Shown: positions 1 through 6,005, counted from the stretch's first letter. The stretch: DNA of 6,592 bases from Phycisphaera mikurensis NBRC 102666 (GCA_945870475.1 CAMBSR010000132.1:1-6592), one strand, 5' to 3'. The notes: a model not told the origin generated them from the sequence alone. Numbers and translations: made by a program.

Positions 1-758
1 ACTGGGATCAGGTGGCCGGTGTTGCCGAGCACCCGCGCCAGGCCGGTGTGGCCCGGGTCCGACCTGTCCACCAGGATCACGAACTGGTTGGGAACCAGCG
101 AATCCACGTCGAGCTTCTCGCCGTCCGGCGTGCGGGCATCGAGCCCGGCAAGCGCCGTGCGGGGCAGCTGCCGCTCCTGGTAGAGCGAGTCGATCAGGTC
201 GTTCGAGACCTGCACCGTGCAGTACCCCGAGTGCAGCCAGTCCGCATCCACGCGGTCGGCCTCGAAGTCCTCGCAGGAGATGCCCAGCGCATCGCACTTG
301 ACGCGCGCGTTGATGTCCTTGGTGATGAAGATGGTGCGCAGCCCGCGCGCCTTCAGCCCGGCGGCAACGCTCAGGATGAGGTTGTCGTTCTTGTCGAGCT
401 CCAGCCCGCGCTCGCCGGTCATCGGCTCCACGCGTGCCACGCGGATCATGCCTCCCTGCTCGTTCCAGCGGACGCCCTCGAAGAGGTGCCCGAAGCTCCG
501 CAGCTTGTCGAGCGAGCGGATGACCTGGCGCGAGTTGCGGCCCGTCTCGTCGTTGTTCTTCTTGAACTTGTCCAGCTCCTCGATCACCGTGAGCGGAATG
601 ACGACCTCGTGCTCCTCGAACTTGAAGATCGACTGCGGGTTGTGCAGCAGCACGTTCGTGTCGAGCACGAAGTGCTTCTTGGTGGCCGTCGCTCCATGGG
701 CGGCGGACTGCTGGTTGCTTCGGGCCTCGGACGCGTCGCGGGCGGTGTGACTGGTCAA
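1..758 (-). CDS. PIN-PhoH (YlaK-type) protein, N-terminal part, cut at window edge
   Basis: The 252 visible residues are an N-terminal PIN nuclease-like domain plus the start of the following linker. The family then carries a PhoH P-loop ATPase domain, which lies outside the window here. PIN acidic positions are recognisable: FVLDTNVLLHNP (D33), VIEELDKF (E60/E61), LDKNDNLIL, and FITKDINARVKCDALGI. The stretch near the window edge (VPNQFVILVDR) resembles the small beta-rich linker before the PhoH domain. PIN-PhoH proteins are linked to RNA metabolism and stress, and their exact substrate is poorly defined. The start is a TTG at 758. It has AGAGGA (766-771) 7 nt upstream, and no in-frame ATG lies between it and the conserved FVLDTN. 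That start leaves an N-terminal extension of about 28 polar residues before the PIN core. The gene is divergent from the NIF3-like gene. The PhoH assignment rests on the PIN half only, and a stand-alone PIN protein is a less likely alternative. Confidence 0.85.
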   Translation of the reverse strand, partial: MTSHTARDASEARSNQQSAAHGATATKKHFVLDTNVLLHNPQSIFKFEEHEVVIPLTVIEELDKFKKNNDETGRNSRQVIRSLDKLRSFGHLFEGVRWNEQGGMIRVARVEPMTGERGLELDKNDNLILSVAAGLKARGLRTIFITKDINARVKCDALGISCEDFEADRVDADWLHSGYCTVQVSNDLIDSLYQERQLPRTALAGLDARTPDGEKLDVDSLVPNQFVILVDRSDPGHTGLARVLGNTGHLIP

Positions 759-928
759 CGCGCGATCCTCTGGATGTCGGGGCCTGTGGCCCCTGGGGTG
801 CTGTCCGGCCTTGGGGCCGGCGCCTTCGGGCCGCATCCGTGCGGTCCGCACTGCTGTGGTGAAGGTTGCGGTATGCGGAGCACCCCGTCAAGGGGTTTCC
901 GGACGATTGAACGCTACTCTTGCCGTTC
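759..928. other. Divergent intergenic spacer between PIN-PhoH and NIF3-like genes
   Basis: This 170-bp spacer must hold promoters for both flanking genes, but no convincing -35/-10 pair is visible on either strand. It contains small inverted repeats: GGGGCC-TGT-GGCCCC at 779-793, GTGCGG-T-CCGCAC at 839-851, and ACCCC-GTCAA-GGGGT at 882-896. The 839-851 element is a near-perfect palindrome and could be a protein-binding site. The only A/T-leaning stretch is 906-920, which includes TACTCT as a weak -10 candidate for the plus-strand gene. Regulation here is not resolved. Confidence 0.4.
766..771 (-). promoter_or_regulatory. Ribosome binding site for the PIN-PhoH gene
   Basis: AGAGGA on the minus strand lies 7 nt before the TTG at 758. 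It decides the start, because no ATG or GTG lies in frame between this TTG and the conserved PIN core. Confidence 0.6.
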
Positions 929-2212
929 ATGGCCCGTCAGCCCGCACGCCGCCCCCGTCCGCAGGCCCCCTCGCCCCGCACCCGCCGGGAGGTCCGCTCA
1001 CCCGCCGGCAAGCCATCCACCATCGGGGCGCTCGCCCAGGCGATGGAGGGCGTGGCGCCCGCCCGGCTGGCCGAGCCGTGGGACAACGTCGGCCTCCTCC
1101 TCGGCGACCGCACCGCGCCGTGCGGTCGGGTGCTGGTGGCCGTCGACTGGACCGCCGCGGTGCTCGAGGAGGCGCTCGCGCTGCGCGTCGACGCCGTCGT
1201 CAGCTACCACCCGCCCATCTTCGACGCGCTGAAGCGCCTGTCCTCGGATGACCCGAAGCAGCGCACGCTCCTCGACGCCGCCCAGGCCGGCATCGCGCTG
1301 CTCTCGCCGCATACCGCGCTCGATGCCGTGAAGGGCGGCGTCAACGATTGGCTCGCCGAGGGCATTGCGGGCGGTGCCGAGGCCATCGCCTTGAGCGCCG
1401 GATTCGAGCCGCTTCGGCCGGCGTCCACGCTGCCGAAGGGCGAGGCGTTCAAGCTGGTGGCGTTCGTTCCCGCGGAAGCCTCCGCGCGCGTGCGCGAGGC
1501 GCTTGCCCAGGCGGGCGCCGGTGCCATCGGCAACTTCGACCACTGCACCACGCGCGGCGACGTCACCGGCACGTTCCGCGGCGGGCCGGGCTCGGATCCC
1601 GCGGTCGGCACGCGCGGAAAGCTCGAGGAAGTCCGCGAGGAACGCATCGAGACCGTCACCTCCGCCGAGCGCCTGCCGTGGGCGGTGGCCGCGCTGCGCG
1701 CCGTGCATCCGTACGAGGAACCGGCATTCGAGATCCATGCGCTCGCCGCACGCCCGTCGCTCGACGAGGGCGCCGGCCGGCTGCTGACGCTGCGTGCGCC
1801 CGCCACCGTGCGCGAGATTGCCGCCCGCCTGCGCCGCCATCTCGGCACGCGCCGCATCGACTGCGCCTGCGCGCCCGGCACCGAGGGTGCACGCCATGCG
1901 CGCATCGCCCTCTGCCCGGGTGCAGGCGCATCGTTCCTGCCTGAGGCCGCGGCGCGGGGCGCAACGCTCCTCGTCACCGGCGAAGCACGTCACCACGATC
2001 ACCTTGCTGCCATGGCGGCCGGCGTGACGCTCGTACTGCCGGGCCACACACAGACGGAGCGTGGCTACATGCCGATCCTCGCGCAGCGACTCGCGCGCAC
2101 CCTTCCCGGTGTCTCGTTCACCACATCGCAGGTGGACCTGCCGCCCGTCACCGACGCGTCGGGGCGTGCGGCACCGGGACCAGGCGCGCGGCCGCGTCGG
2201 CCACTTCGCTGA
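929..2212 (+). CDS. NIF3/DUF34 dinuclear metal-binding protein with PII/CutA-like insert
   Basis: This 427-residue protein belongs to the NIF3 family (E. coli YbgI, B. subtilis YqfO, human NIF3L1): widespread, toroidal hexamers with a two-metal site and uncertain physiological reaction. The N-terminal half has WDNVG (51-55), the metal-binding SYHPP (92-96, H94) and SPHTALD (126-132, D132). The C-terminal half has GEARHHDH (351-358) and GHTQTER, giving the last metal ligands H373 and E377. Between them, about 173-272, sits the YqfO-type inserted domain, with GAIGNFDHC, GTFRGG and the signature HPYEEPAFEIH. YHPP replaces the usual bacterial HHP and matches the eukaryotic NIF3L1 style. An in-frame stop at 908-910 bounds the start. 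ATG 929 is preferred over TTG 920, with no clear Shine-Dalgarno for either. About 30 Arg/Pro-rich residues precede the family core, and the last 20 or so extend beyond the usual end. The tail overlaps the opposing gene by 65 bp. Databases often label such proteins as GTP cyclohydrolase 1 type 2, a weakly supported name. Confidence 0.93.
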   Translation: MARQPARRPRPQAPSPRTRREVRSPAGKPSTIGALAQAMEGVAPARLAEPWDNVGLLLGDRTAPCGRVLVAVDWTAAVLEEALALRVDAVVSYHPPIFDALKRLSSDDPKQRTLLDAAQAGIALLSPHTALDAVKGGVNDWLAEGIAGGAEAIALSAGFEPLRPASTLPKGEAFKLVAFVPAEASARVREALAQAGAGAIGNFDHCTTRGDVTGTFRGGPGSDPAVGTRGKLEEVREERIETVTSAERLPWAVAALRAVHPYEEPAFEIHALAARPSLDEGAGRLLTLRAPATVREIAARLRRHLGTRRIDCACAPGTEGARHARIALCPGAGASFLPEAAARGATLLVTGEARHHDHLAAMAAGVTLVLPGHTQTERGYMPILAQRLARTLPGVSFTTSQVDLPPVTDASGRAAPGPGARPRRPLR

Positions 2213-3248
2213 GGCGCCGGACGCTGGCGTCGGCACCGATGGCGGTGGCCAGGCCGGGGTCGATAGCGAACGGCCTTCCGCCCACCAGGAGCGCCACTCC
2301 TGCGCACTCCGGTGAGCCCTTGAGCGCACTCGCGAGCTCCATCATCGAACGGATCGCGAGGTTCGTGCCCGCGCCGGCCACCACCAGGTGGAACCTGCTC
2401 GCGGGGTCGGCGGACGCAGCTTCCAGCGTCATCACGATCTCGGAGCTCGGCATGTCTGCGCCGAGGAATTCCACGTTCCAGCCGTCGAGCTCGAGCAGGT
2501 CCGACGCCATCCGGATGACGAGGTCATGCATGTCCCCGCCCACCGCGAAGCACACCGCGCGCCGTCCGTCGGCGGGCTTCGCAGCCGTGGCGGCACGCAA
2601 CTGGGCAACGATGGTCCGCGTGGCGGCGGTGCAGAAGTGCTCGTCGGCGATCGACGCCTCCTGGACGTGCCACATGCGGCCCACCTCCGCGAGCGCCGGC
2701 GTCACGACCTGTTCGTAGACGGCCGAGAGCGTCATGCCGCCGCGCAGCGCGTCCATGGCGAGCTTCGCAGCCTCTTCCGCGTCGCGCTGCAGCAGGTTGA
2801 GGAGGTAGAGGCGTGCCAGCGTGGCGTCCCGCGATCGCTCGGCAAGCAGCCCGCGATCATCGGAGCAGGGGCTCGCCACCGCCTCGTTCGCCACAGCCGT
2901 GAAGCGCCGCGCACGTTCCTTCACGGATTCGGGCAGCTCCGCGTCAAGCGCTGCGGCGATCGATGCAAGGTGGTTGCGGATGTCGTCCTCCGGCACGTTG
3001 CGCGCGCGCAGTGCCGCGACGGACCAGGCCGCGTGTCCGCCGTAGAGCTGCGGACGGTCGCAGGCCATGGCCTCGACAAGCTGCGCAAGCCGCGACGCGG
3101 CCTCGGTCTTCCAGATGCGCCGTCCGCCCGGACCGTAACGCTCGTCCATGGTGGGGTCGCCATCGAAGTGCGCGTCCACCGCCAGGTCGGCCAGGCCGCG
3201 GCGCAGCTGGTCGAGTTCCGAGGCGTGCTGGCGCGCGAGTGGGTCCAT
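2148..3248 (-). CDS. Stand-alone CarH-like cobalamin-binding sensor (probable light/AdoCbl sensor)
   Basis: This 366-residue soluble protein has three parts. Residues 1-130 are a mostly helical N-terminal region (core about 40-105, with ERYGPGGRRIW and AAWSVAALRARNVPEDD) with no MerR helix-turn-helix. Residues 140-220 are a B12-binding helical cap. Residues 228-352 are a Rossmann-type B12-binding domain with GGDMHD (238-242, H241 as likely lower cobalt ligand), GWNVEFLGADMP and GG at 323-324. The cap shows W193-H194 and, eight residues on, E203-H204. This is the W-x9-EH arrangement of the photoreceptor CarH, including the His beside Trp that binds cobalt after light in Thermus CarH. A DNA-binding domain is missing, so any output must go through partners, as in the cobalamin antirepressor AerR, or through the N-terminal region. 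The usual Gly three residues after the ligand His is Val244. The gene follows fabF by 113 bp on the same strand. ATG 3248 has no visible Shine-Dalgarno, so a later start such as Met34 cannot be excluded. Corrinoid methyltransferase carrier is a less likely role. Confidence 0.88.
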   Translation of the reverse strand: MDPLARQHASELDQLRRGLADLAVDAHFDGDPTMDERYGPGGRRIWKTEAASRLAQLVEAMACDRPQLYGGHAAWSVAALRARNVPEDDIRNHLASIAAALDAELPESVKERARRFTAVANEAVASPCSDDRGLLAERSRDATLARLYLLNLLQRDAEEAAKLAMDALRGGMTLSAVYEQVVTPALAEVGRMWHVQEASIADEHFCTAATRTIVAQLRAATAAKPADGRRAVCFAVGGDMHDLVIRMASDLLELDGWNVEFLGADMPSSEIVMTLEAASADPASRFHLVVAGAGTNLAIRSMMELASALKGSPECAGVALLVGGRPFAIDPGLATAIGADASVRRLSEVADAAARLVPVPHAPTRR

Positions 3249-3361
3249 TGTCGTGGGATTCGCGTGGCACGGCGTGCCGGATTCGCCCGGGCGTTGGCCC
3301 CGAAGCCAGGGCGGGGGTCAGCCGGCCCAGGGCGTCCGTCCAGCGCGTCCGTGATGCCGGC
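3249..3361 (-). other. Spacer between fabF and the cobalamin sensor gene
   Basis: This is 113 bp of G/C-rich sequence. No hairpin followed by a T tract is seen on the minus strand, so read-through from fabF is possible. A short hairpin, GGCAC-GCC-GTGCC on the minus strand, lies in the half nearer the sensor gene. GCGTCCGT occurs twice on the plus strand near 3330-3352. No convincing promoter or Shine-Dalgarno is visible. Confidence 0.35.
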
Positions 3362-4618
3362 TCAGCCGCGGTAGCGGCCGAGGATCATCGAGGTGTTGTG
3401 GCCGCCGAAGCCGAACGAGTTGTTGATGGCGAAGTCGAACGTGGCTTCCTGGGCCGTGTTGGCCACGAAGTTCAGGTCGAAGCCCTCGTCGGGGTTGTCG
3501 AGGTTGATGGTCGGGGGCAGGACGCCCTCGACGATCGCCTTCACGGTGGCCACGGTCTCGATGGCACCTGCGCCGCCGAGCGTGTGCCCGGTGACGCTCT
3601 TGGTGCTTGACATCGCCAGCTTCGACGCATGCGCGCCGAAGAGCGACTTGACCGCCATGACCTCGGCCTTGTCGCCGAGCGGGGTGCTGGTGCCGTGTGC
3701 GTTGATGTAGCGGATGTCCGAGGCGTTCACCTCGGCGTCCTTCAGCGCGAATTCCATCGCCTTCTGGGCGCCGCGGCCCTCGGCATCGGGCGCCGCGATG
3801 TGCGACGCATCGCCGGTGACGCCGAAGCCCAAGAGCTCCGCGTAGATGCGCGCGCCGCGCTTCTTGGCGTGCTCGAGCTCCTCCATCACCACGATGCCCG
3901 CGCCTTCGGCGAGCACGAAGCCATCGCGGTCGCGGTCGAACGGACGGCTGGCGCGCATCGGGTCGTCGTTGCGGGTGCTGAGGGCCTTCATGGCCGCGAA
4001 GCTGCCCACGCAGAGCGGGGTGACGGCGCCTTCGCTGCCGCCGGCGACGATCACGTCGGCATCGCCGCGCTGGATCATGTGGAACGCCGCGCCGATGGCA
4101 TGGCTGCCGGTGGCGCAGGCGGTGGCGGTGGCGATGTTCGCGCCCTTGAGGCCGAAGCGGATGCTCACATTGCCGGCAAGCGCGTTCACCATGAGCTTCG
4201 GCACCACGAACGGACTCACCGAGCGCGGTCCCTTGTCGAACAGCTTGCGCAGGCCCTGCTCGATGGTGTCGATGCCGCCGATGCCGGAGCCGATGGCCAC
4301 GCCGTAGCGGTAGGGATCGCCCTGCGAGAAGTCCATGCCGCTGTCGGCGACGGCTTCCTCCGCGGCGCACATCCCGAACACGCTGAAGCGGTCCATGCGG
4401 CTGATCGACTTCGGGTCGATGCGCTTCTCCGGCTCCAGGTTGCGGACTTCGCCCGCGAAGGTGACGCTCCACTCCGGGGTGGGCGTGAAGCTCTTGATCG
4501 GGCCGATGCCTGATCGGCCCTCCACGAGCGACTTCCAGAACTCGGGCACGGTGTTCCCGACGTCGGTGACCGCACCGAGGCCGGTGATGACGACGCGTCG
4601 GAGGGTGATCGTCCGCAT
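3362..4618 (-). CDS. fabF: Beta-ketoacyl-ACP synthase II
   Basis: This 418-residue thiolase-fold enzyme elongates acyl-ACP with malonyl-ACP (decarboxylative Claisen condensation) in type II fatty-acid synthesis, normally as a cytosolic dimer. The complete catalytic set is present: C168 in TATACATGSHAIG, H308 in NAHGTSTPLGD, K340 and H345 in STKSVTGHTLGGAGA, plus the C-terminal GFGGHN glycine loop. The Cys nucleophile argues for an active synthase rather than a chain-length factor. Length matches the family (about 410-420). The N-terminus MRTITLRRVVITGLG fits the family start. An in-frame ATG at 4666 would add 16 residues encoded inside a G/C-rich hairpin and is rejected. No Shine-Dalgarno is visible before ATG 4618 (the leader is C-rich). 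The gene is downstream of acpP, 101 bp apart, with a terminator-like hairpin between them. Confidence 0.97.
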   Translation of the reverse strand: MRTITLRRVVITGLGAVTDVGNTVPEFWKSLVEGRSGIGPIKSFTPTPEWSVTFAGEVRNLEPEKRIDPKSISRMDRFSVFGMCAAEEAVADSGMDFSQGDPYRYGVAIGSGIGGIDTIEQGLRKLFDKGPRSVSPFVVPKLMVNALAGNVSIRFGLKGANIATATACATGSHAIGAAFHMIQRGDADVIVAGGSEGAVTPLCVGSFAAMKALSTRNDDPMRASRPFDRDRDGFVLAEGAGIVVMEELEHAKKRGARIYAELLGFGVTGDASHIAAPDAEGRGAQKAMEFALKDAEVNASDIRYINAHGTSTPLGDKAEVMAVKSLFGAHASKLAMSSTKSVTGHTLGGAGAIETVATVKAIVEGVLPPTINLDNPDEGFDLNFVANTAQEATFDFAINNSFGFGGHNTSMILGRYRG

Positions 4619-4642
4619 GGGGGTGGAGTGGGGTATCCGGGG

Positions 4643-4691
4643 AAGAAATGCGCTCCGGCCCCCCACCCGCGAAGGGGGTGGGGCCGGAGCG
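4643..4691 (-). terminator. Terminator-like or attenuator hairpin between acpP and fabF
   Basis: The plus-strand arms CGCTCCGGCCCC (4651-4662) and its complement (4680-4691) pair over 12 bp. The stem continues with about 4 more pairs after a 2-nt bulge, around a short GCGAAGG-like loop. Read on the minus strand, the hairpin is followed by ATTTCTTCC (4649-4641), a broken T tract. The structure is therefore a plausible but leaky intrinsic terminator after acpP, or an mRNA-stabilising 3' hairpin. fabF follows in the same direction with no evident promoter of its own, so complete termination is unlikely. Confidence 0.55.
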
Positions 4692-4719
4692 CAGGGGTCT
4701 CAGCGGGCCCGGCCCAGGG

Positions 4720-4977
4720 TCACTTCGTGCCCTTGGCCTGCATCTGGTCGTGAATGAAGTCGACCGCGTTGCCGACGGTCAGGATCTTGCTGGTCTGGTC
4801 GTCCGGAATCTGGATGTCGAAGCGCTCTTCGAGCTCCATGACCAGTTCCACCAGGTCCAGGCTGTCAGCGTTGAGGTCGCTGGTGAAGTTCGTGTTGCGG
4901 TTGATCTTGTCCTTGTCTGCCGAAAGCTTCTCGGCGACGACGACAATCACCTGCGGCTCGATCTCATCCTTGGTCAC
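4720..4977 (-). CDS. acpP: Acyl carrier protein
   Basis: This 85-residue, acidic, all-helical carrier holds growing acyl chains on a 4'-phosphopantetheine arm. The attachment serine is S39 in the DLNADSLDLVELV motif at the start of helix 2. The rest follows the family: EERFDIQIPDDQ then a final helix around TVGNAVDFIHDQM. The start is GTG 4977, preceded by AAAGGAG (4984-4990) at 6 nt. This gives MTKDEIEPQ, an N-terminus of normal length. The frame stays open further upstream, but that stretch is not ACP-like. It sits between fabG (180 bp upstream) and fabF (101 bp downstream), the usual fatty-acid synthesis neighbourhood. Both flanking spacers are unusually structured, which may allow acpP to be expressed at a different and probably higher level than its neighbours. 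Confidence 0.97.
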   Translation of the reverse strand: MTKDEIEPQVIVVVAEKLSADKDKINRNTNFTSDLNADSLDLVELVMELEERFDIQIPDDQTSKILTVGNAVDFIHDQMQAKGTK

Positions 4978-5157
4978 TGCGCTCTCCTTTGAGAGGGTTG
5001 CGGGCGGCCGGAGGTTTCCGGCCCCTGGGTGAAGTGGGGGAATATAGCGGATCCTTTGGGAGTCCGGCGGGGTGGATCCGCAATCCCGTGGCCGGAAACA
5101 TCGGCCACGGCGGGGCTTGCAGCCACACAATTTGCGTGTGGCGGCGTACCCGTTGGT
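4978..5157 (-). promoter_or_regulatory. Structured fabG-acpP spacer, acpP leader with candidate promoter
   Basis: This 180-bp spacer holds, in minus-strand order: a 7-bp hairpin (5142-5122), a 9-bp hairpin with 7-nt loop (5110-5086), an inverted repeat GCGGATCC-N19-GGATCCGC (5081-5047), TATATT (5046-5041), a 7-bp hairpin with 4-nt loop (5023-5006) and the acpP ribosome binding site. None of the hairpins is followed by a T tract, so none is a clear terminator. TATATT is the best -10-like box in the region, though no good -35 lies at 16-18 nt. A separate acpP promoter with an operator-like repeat just upstream is therefore a suggestion only. Confidence 0.35.
4984..4990 (-). promoter_or_regulatory. 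Strong ribosome binding site of acpP, inside a small hairpin
   Basis: AAAGGAG on the minus strand lies 6 nt before GTG 4977 and decides this non-ATG start. The site lies in the loop and 3' arm of a 5-bp hairpin, CTCTC-AAAG-GAGAG (4995-4982 on the minus strand), which could mildly occlude it. Confidence 0.75.
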
Positions 5158-5892
5158 TCACATCGGCAGTCCGCCGTCCACCACGAGCACCTGGCCGGTG
5201 ACGTAGCCGGCATCGTCGGCGGTCAGGTAGGCCACCGCCGCGGCGATGTCCTCCGGGATGCCCAGGCGGCCGACGGTGATGTGCTCGCAGACCTTCTTCT
5301 TGTCCTCTGGGCCCAGGAAGGAGGTCATGTCGGTCTCGACGAAGCCCGGGGCCACCACGTTGGCGGTGATGCCCTTGGCTCCCAGTTCCTTGGCGACGCT
5401 CTTGGTGAGGCCGATCACGCCGGCCTTGGCGGCGGCATAGTTGGCCTGGCCCTTGTTGCCGTCCACGCCGCTGACGCTGCCGATGTTGACCACGCGGCCG
5501 AACTTGCCGCGCAGCATGGGGCGGGCGGCGGCGCGGCAGGCGATGAACACGGAGCGCAGGTTGACGTTGACCACCTCGTCGAAGTCGGCATCGGACATGC
5601 GCATCAGCAGTCCGTCCTTGGTGATGCCGGCGTTGTTGACCAGGATGTCGAGGCGGCCGTGCTTCTCGGCAACCTCCTCCACCAGGCGCTGCACCGCGGC
5701 GCCGTCGGAGAGGTCGCAGGTGCGGTGCTCGCAGGAGCCGCCTTCGGCGGCGATCTCCGCCTCCAGGGACTTGAGCTGCTCGGCGTTGCGGGCAACGGCG
5801 ACCACGTGGCGGCCATCCTTCGCGAGGCGCTTGGCGATGGCCCGTCCGATTCCTCGGCTGGCTCCGGTGACGATGGCGACGCGCTTGTCCAT
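5158..5892 (-). CDS. fabG: 3-oxoacyl-ACP reductase
   Basis: This 244-residue short-chain dehydrogenase reduces 3-ketoacyl-ACP to 3-hydroxyacyl-ACP with NADPH, the first reductive step of the fatty-acid elongation cycle, usually as a cytosolic tetramer. It shows the nucleotide-binding TGASRGIG (9-16) with Arg13, NNAG (86-89) and the full catalytic tetrad N111, S139, Y152 and K156. It ends with GYVTGQVLVVDGGLPM, typical of FabG. The length is canonical. The start at ATG 5892 is supported by AAGGA (5900-5904) at 7 nt. It is the first gene after a strong terminator, so it probably opens the fabG-acpP-fabF unit. Its placement next to acpP and fabF favours true FabG over another member of this large family. 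Upstream partners such as fabD, fabH or plsX are not in the window. Confidence 0.96.
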   Translation of the reverse strand: MDKRVAIVTGASRGIGRAIAKRLAKDGRHVVAVARNAEQLKSLEAEIAAEGGSCEHRTCDLSDGAAVQRLVEEVAEKHGRLDILVNNAGITKDGLLMRMSDADFDEVVNVNLRSVFIACRAAARPMLRGKFGRVVNIGSVSGVDGNKGQANYAAAKAGVIGLTKSVAKELGAKGITANVVAPGFVETDMTSFLGPEDKKKVCEHITVGRLGIPEDIAAAVAYLTADDAGYVTGQVLVVDGGLPM

Positions 5893-5949
5893 GCGAGCAT
5901 CCTTCTTGGGGGGGTTCCTGTAAGTGGGGTCGAAGTGTAACGGCGCGCC
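5893..5949 (-). promoter_or_regulatory. fabG leader and probable promoter region
   Basis: Only 57 bp separate the upstream T tract from the fabG start, so a fabG promoter must lie here or overlap the terminator. On the minus strand TACACT (about 5936-5931) is a weak -10 candidate without a recognisable -35. A run of seven C residues lies 5' of the ribosome binding site AAGGA (5904-5900). Confidence 0.3.
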
Positions 5950-5987
5950 AAAAACGCAGCCGGACCGGGATCATCCGGTCCGGCTGC
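5950..5987 (-). terminator. Strong Rho-independent terminator
   Basis: On the minus strand GCAGCCGGACCGG pairs perfectly over 13 bp with CCGGTCCGGCTGC across a 6-nt loop. It is followed one base later by TTTTT (5954-5950). It lies 18 bp after the stop of the unknown gene and ends that gene's transcript before fabG. The orientation is clear, because the T tract is on the minus-strand side only. Confidence 0.92.
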
Positions 5988-6005
5988 AGGGCAACATGCC
6001 TCGGC

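Noticed and set aside
882..898. ACCCC-GTCAA-GGGGTTT as a terminator in the divergent spacer
   Set aside because: The stem is only 5 bp with three Ts, and there is no upstream plus-strand gene for it to terminate.
12..1232. Plus-strand open frame of 406 codons across the PIN-PhoH gene, the spacer and the NIF3 start
   Set aside because: It is antisense to the PIN domain, then out of frame with NIF3. Its composition changes abruptly across the spacer and no motif is seen.
998..2329. Long minus-strand open frame of 443 codons opposite the NIF3-like gene
   Set aside because: It is antisense to a well-supported gene, rich in Arg/Ala/Gly with no recognisable motif, and is the usual by-product of high-G+C coding sequence.
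2388..3374. Plus-strand open frame opposite the cobalamin sensor
   Set aside because: The minus strand has clear B12-binding motifs, and this frame has none and is Arg/Val/Gly-biased.
3629..4513. Plus-strand open frame opposite fabF
   Set aside because: It is antisense to intact fabF and His/Ala/Asp-biased, with no family resemblance.
4619..4666. Upstream ATG at 4666 as the fabF start
   Set aside because: It would add 16 residues encoded within the hairpin, not seen at FabF N-termini. ATG 4618 places the family start correctly.
5086..5110. 9-bp hairpin downstream of fabG as a terminator
   Set aside because: Neither strand has a T tract after the stem, so it is kept only as leader structure.
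5029..5940. Plus-strand open frame opposite fabG
   Set aside because: It is antisense to intact fabG and shows a repetitive Ala/Gly/Asp/His composition typical of a mirrored GC-rich gene.
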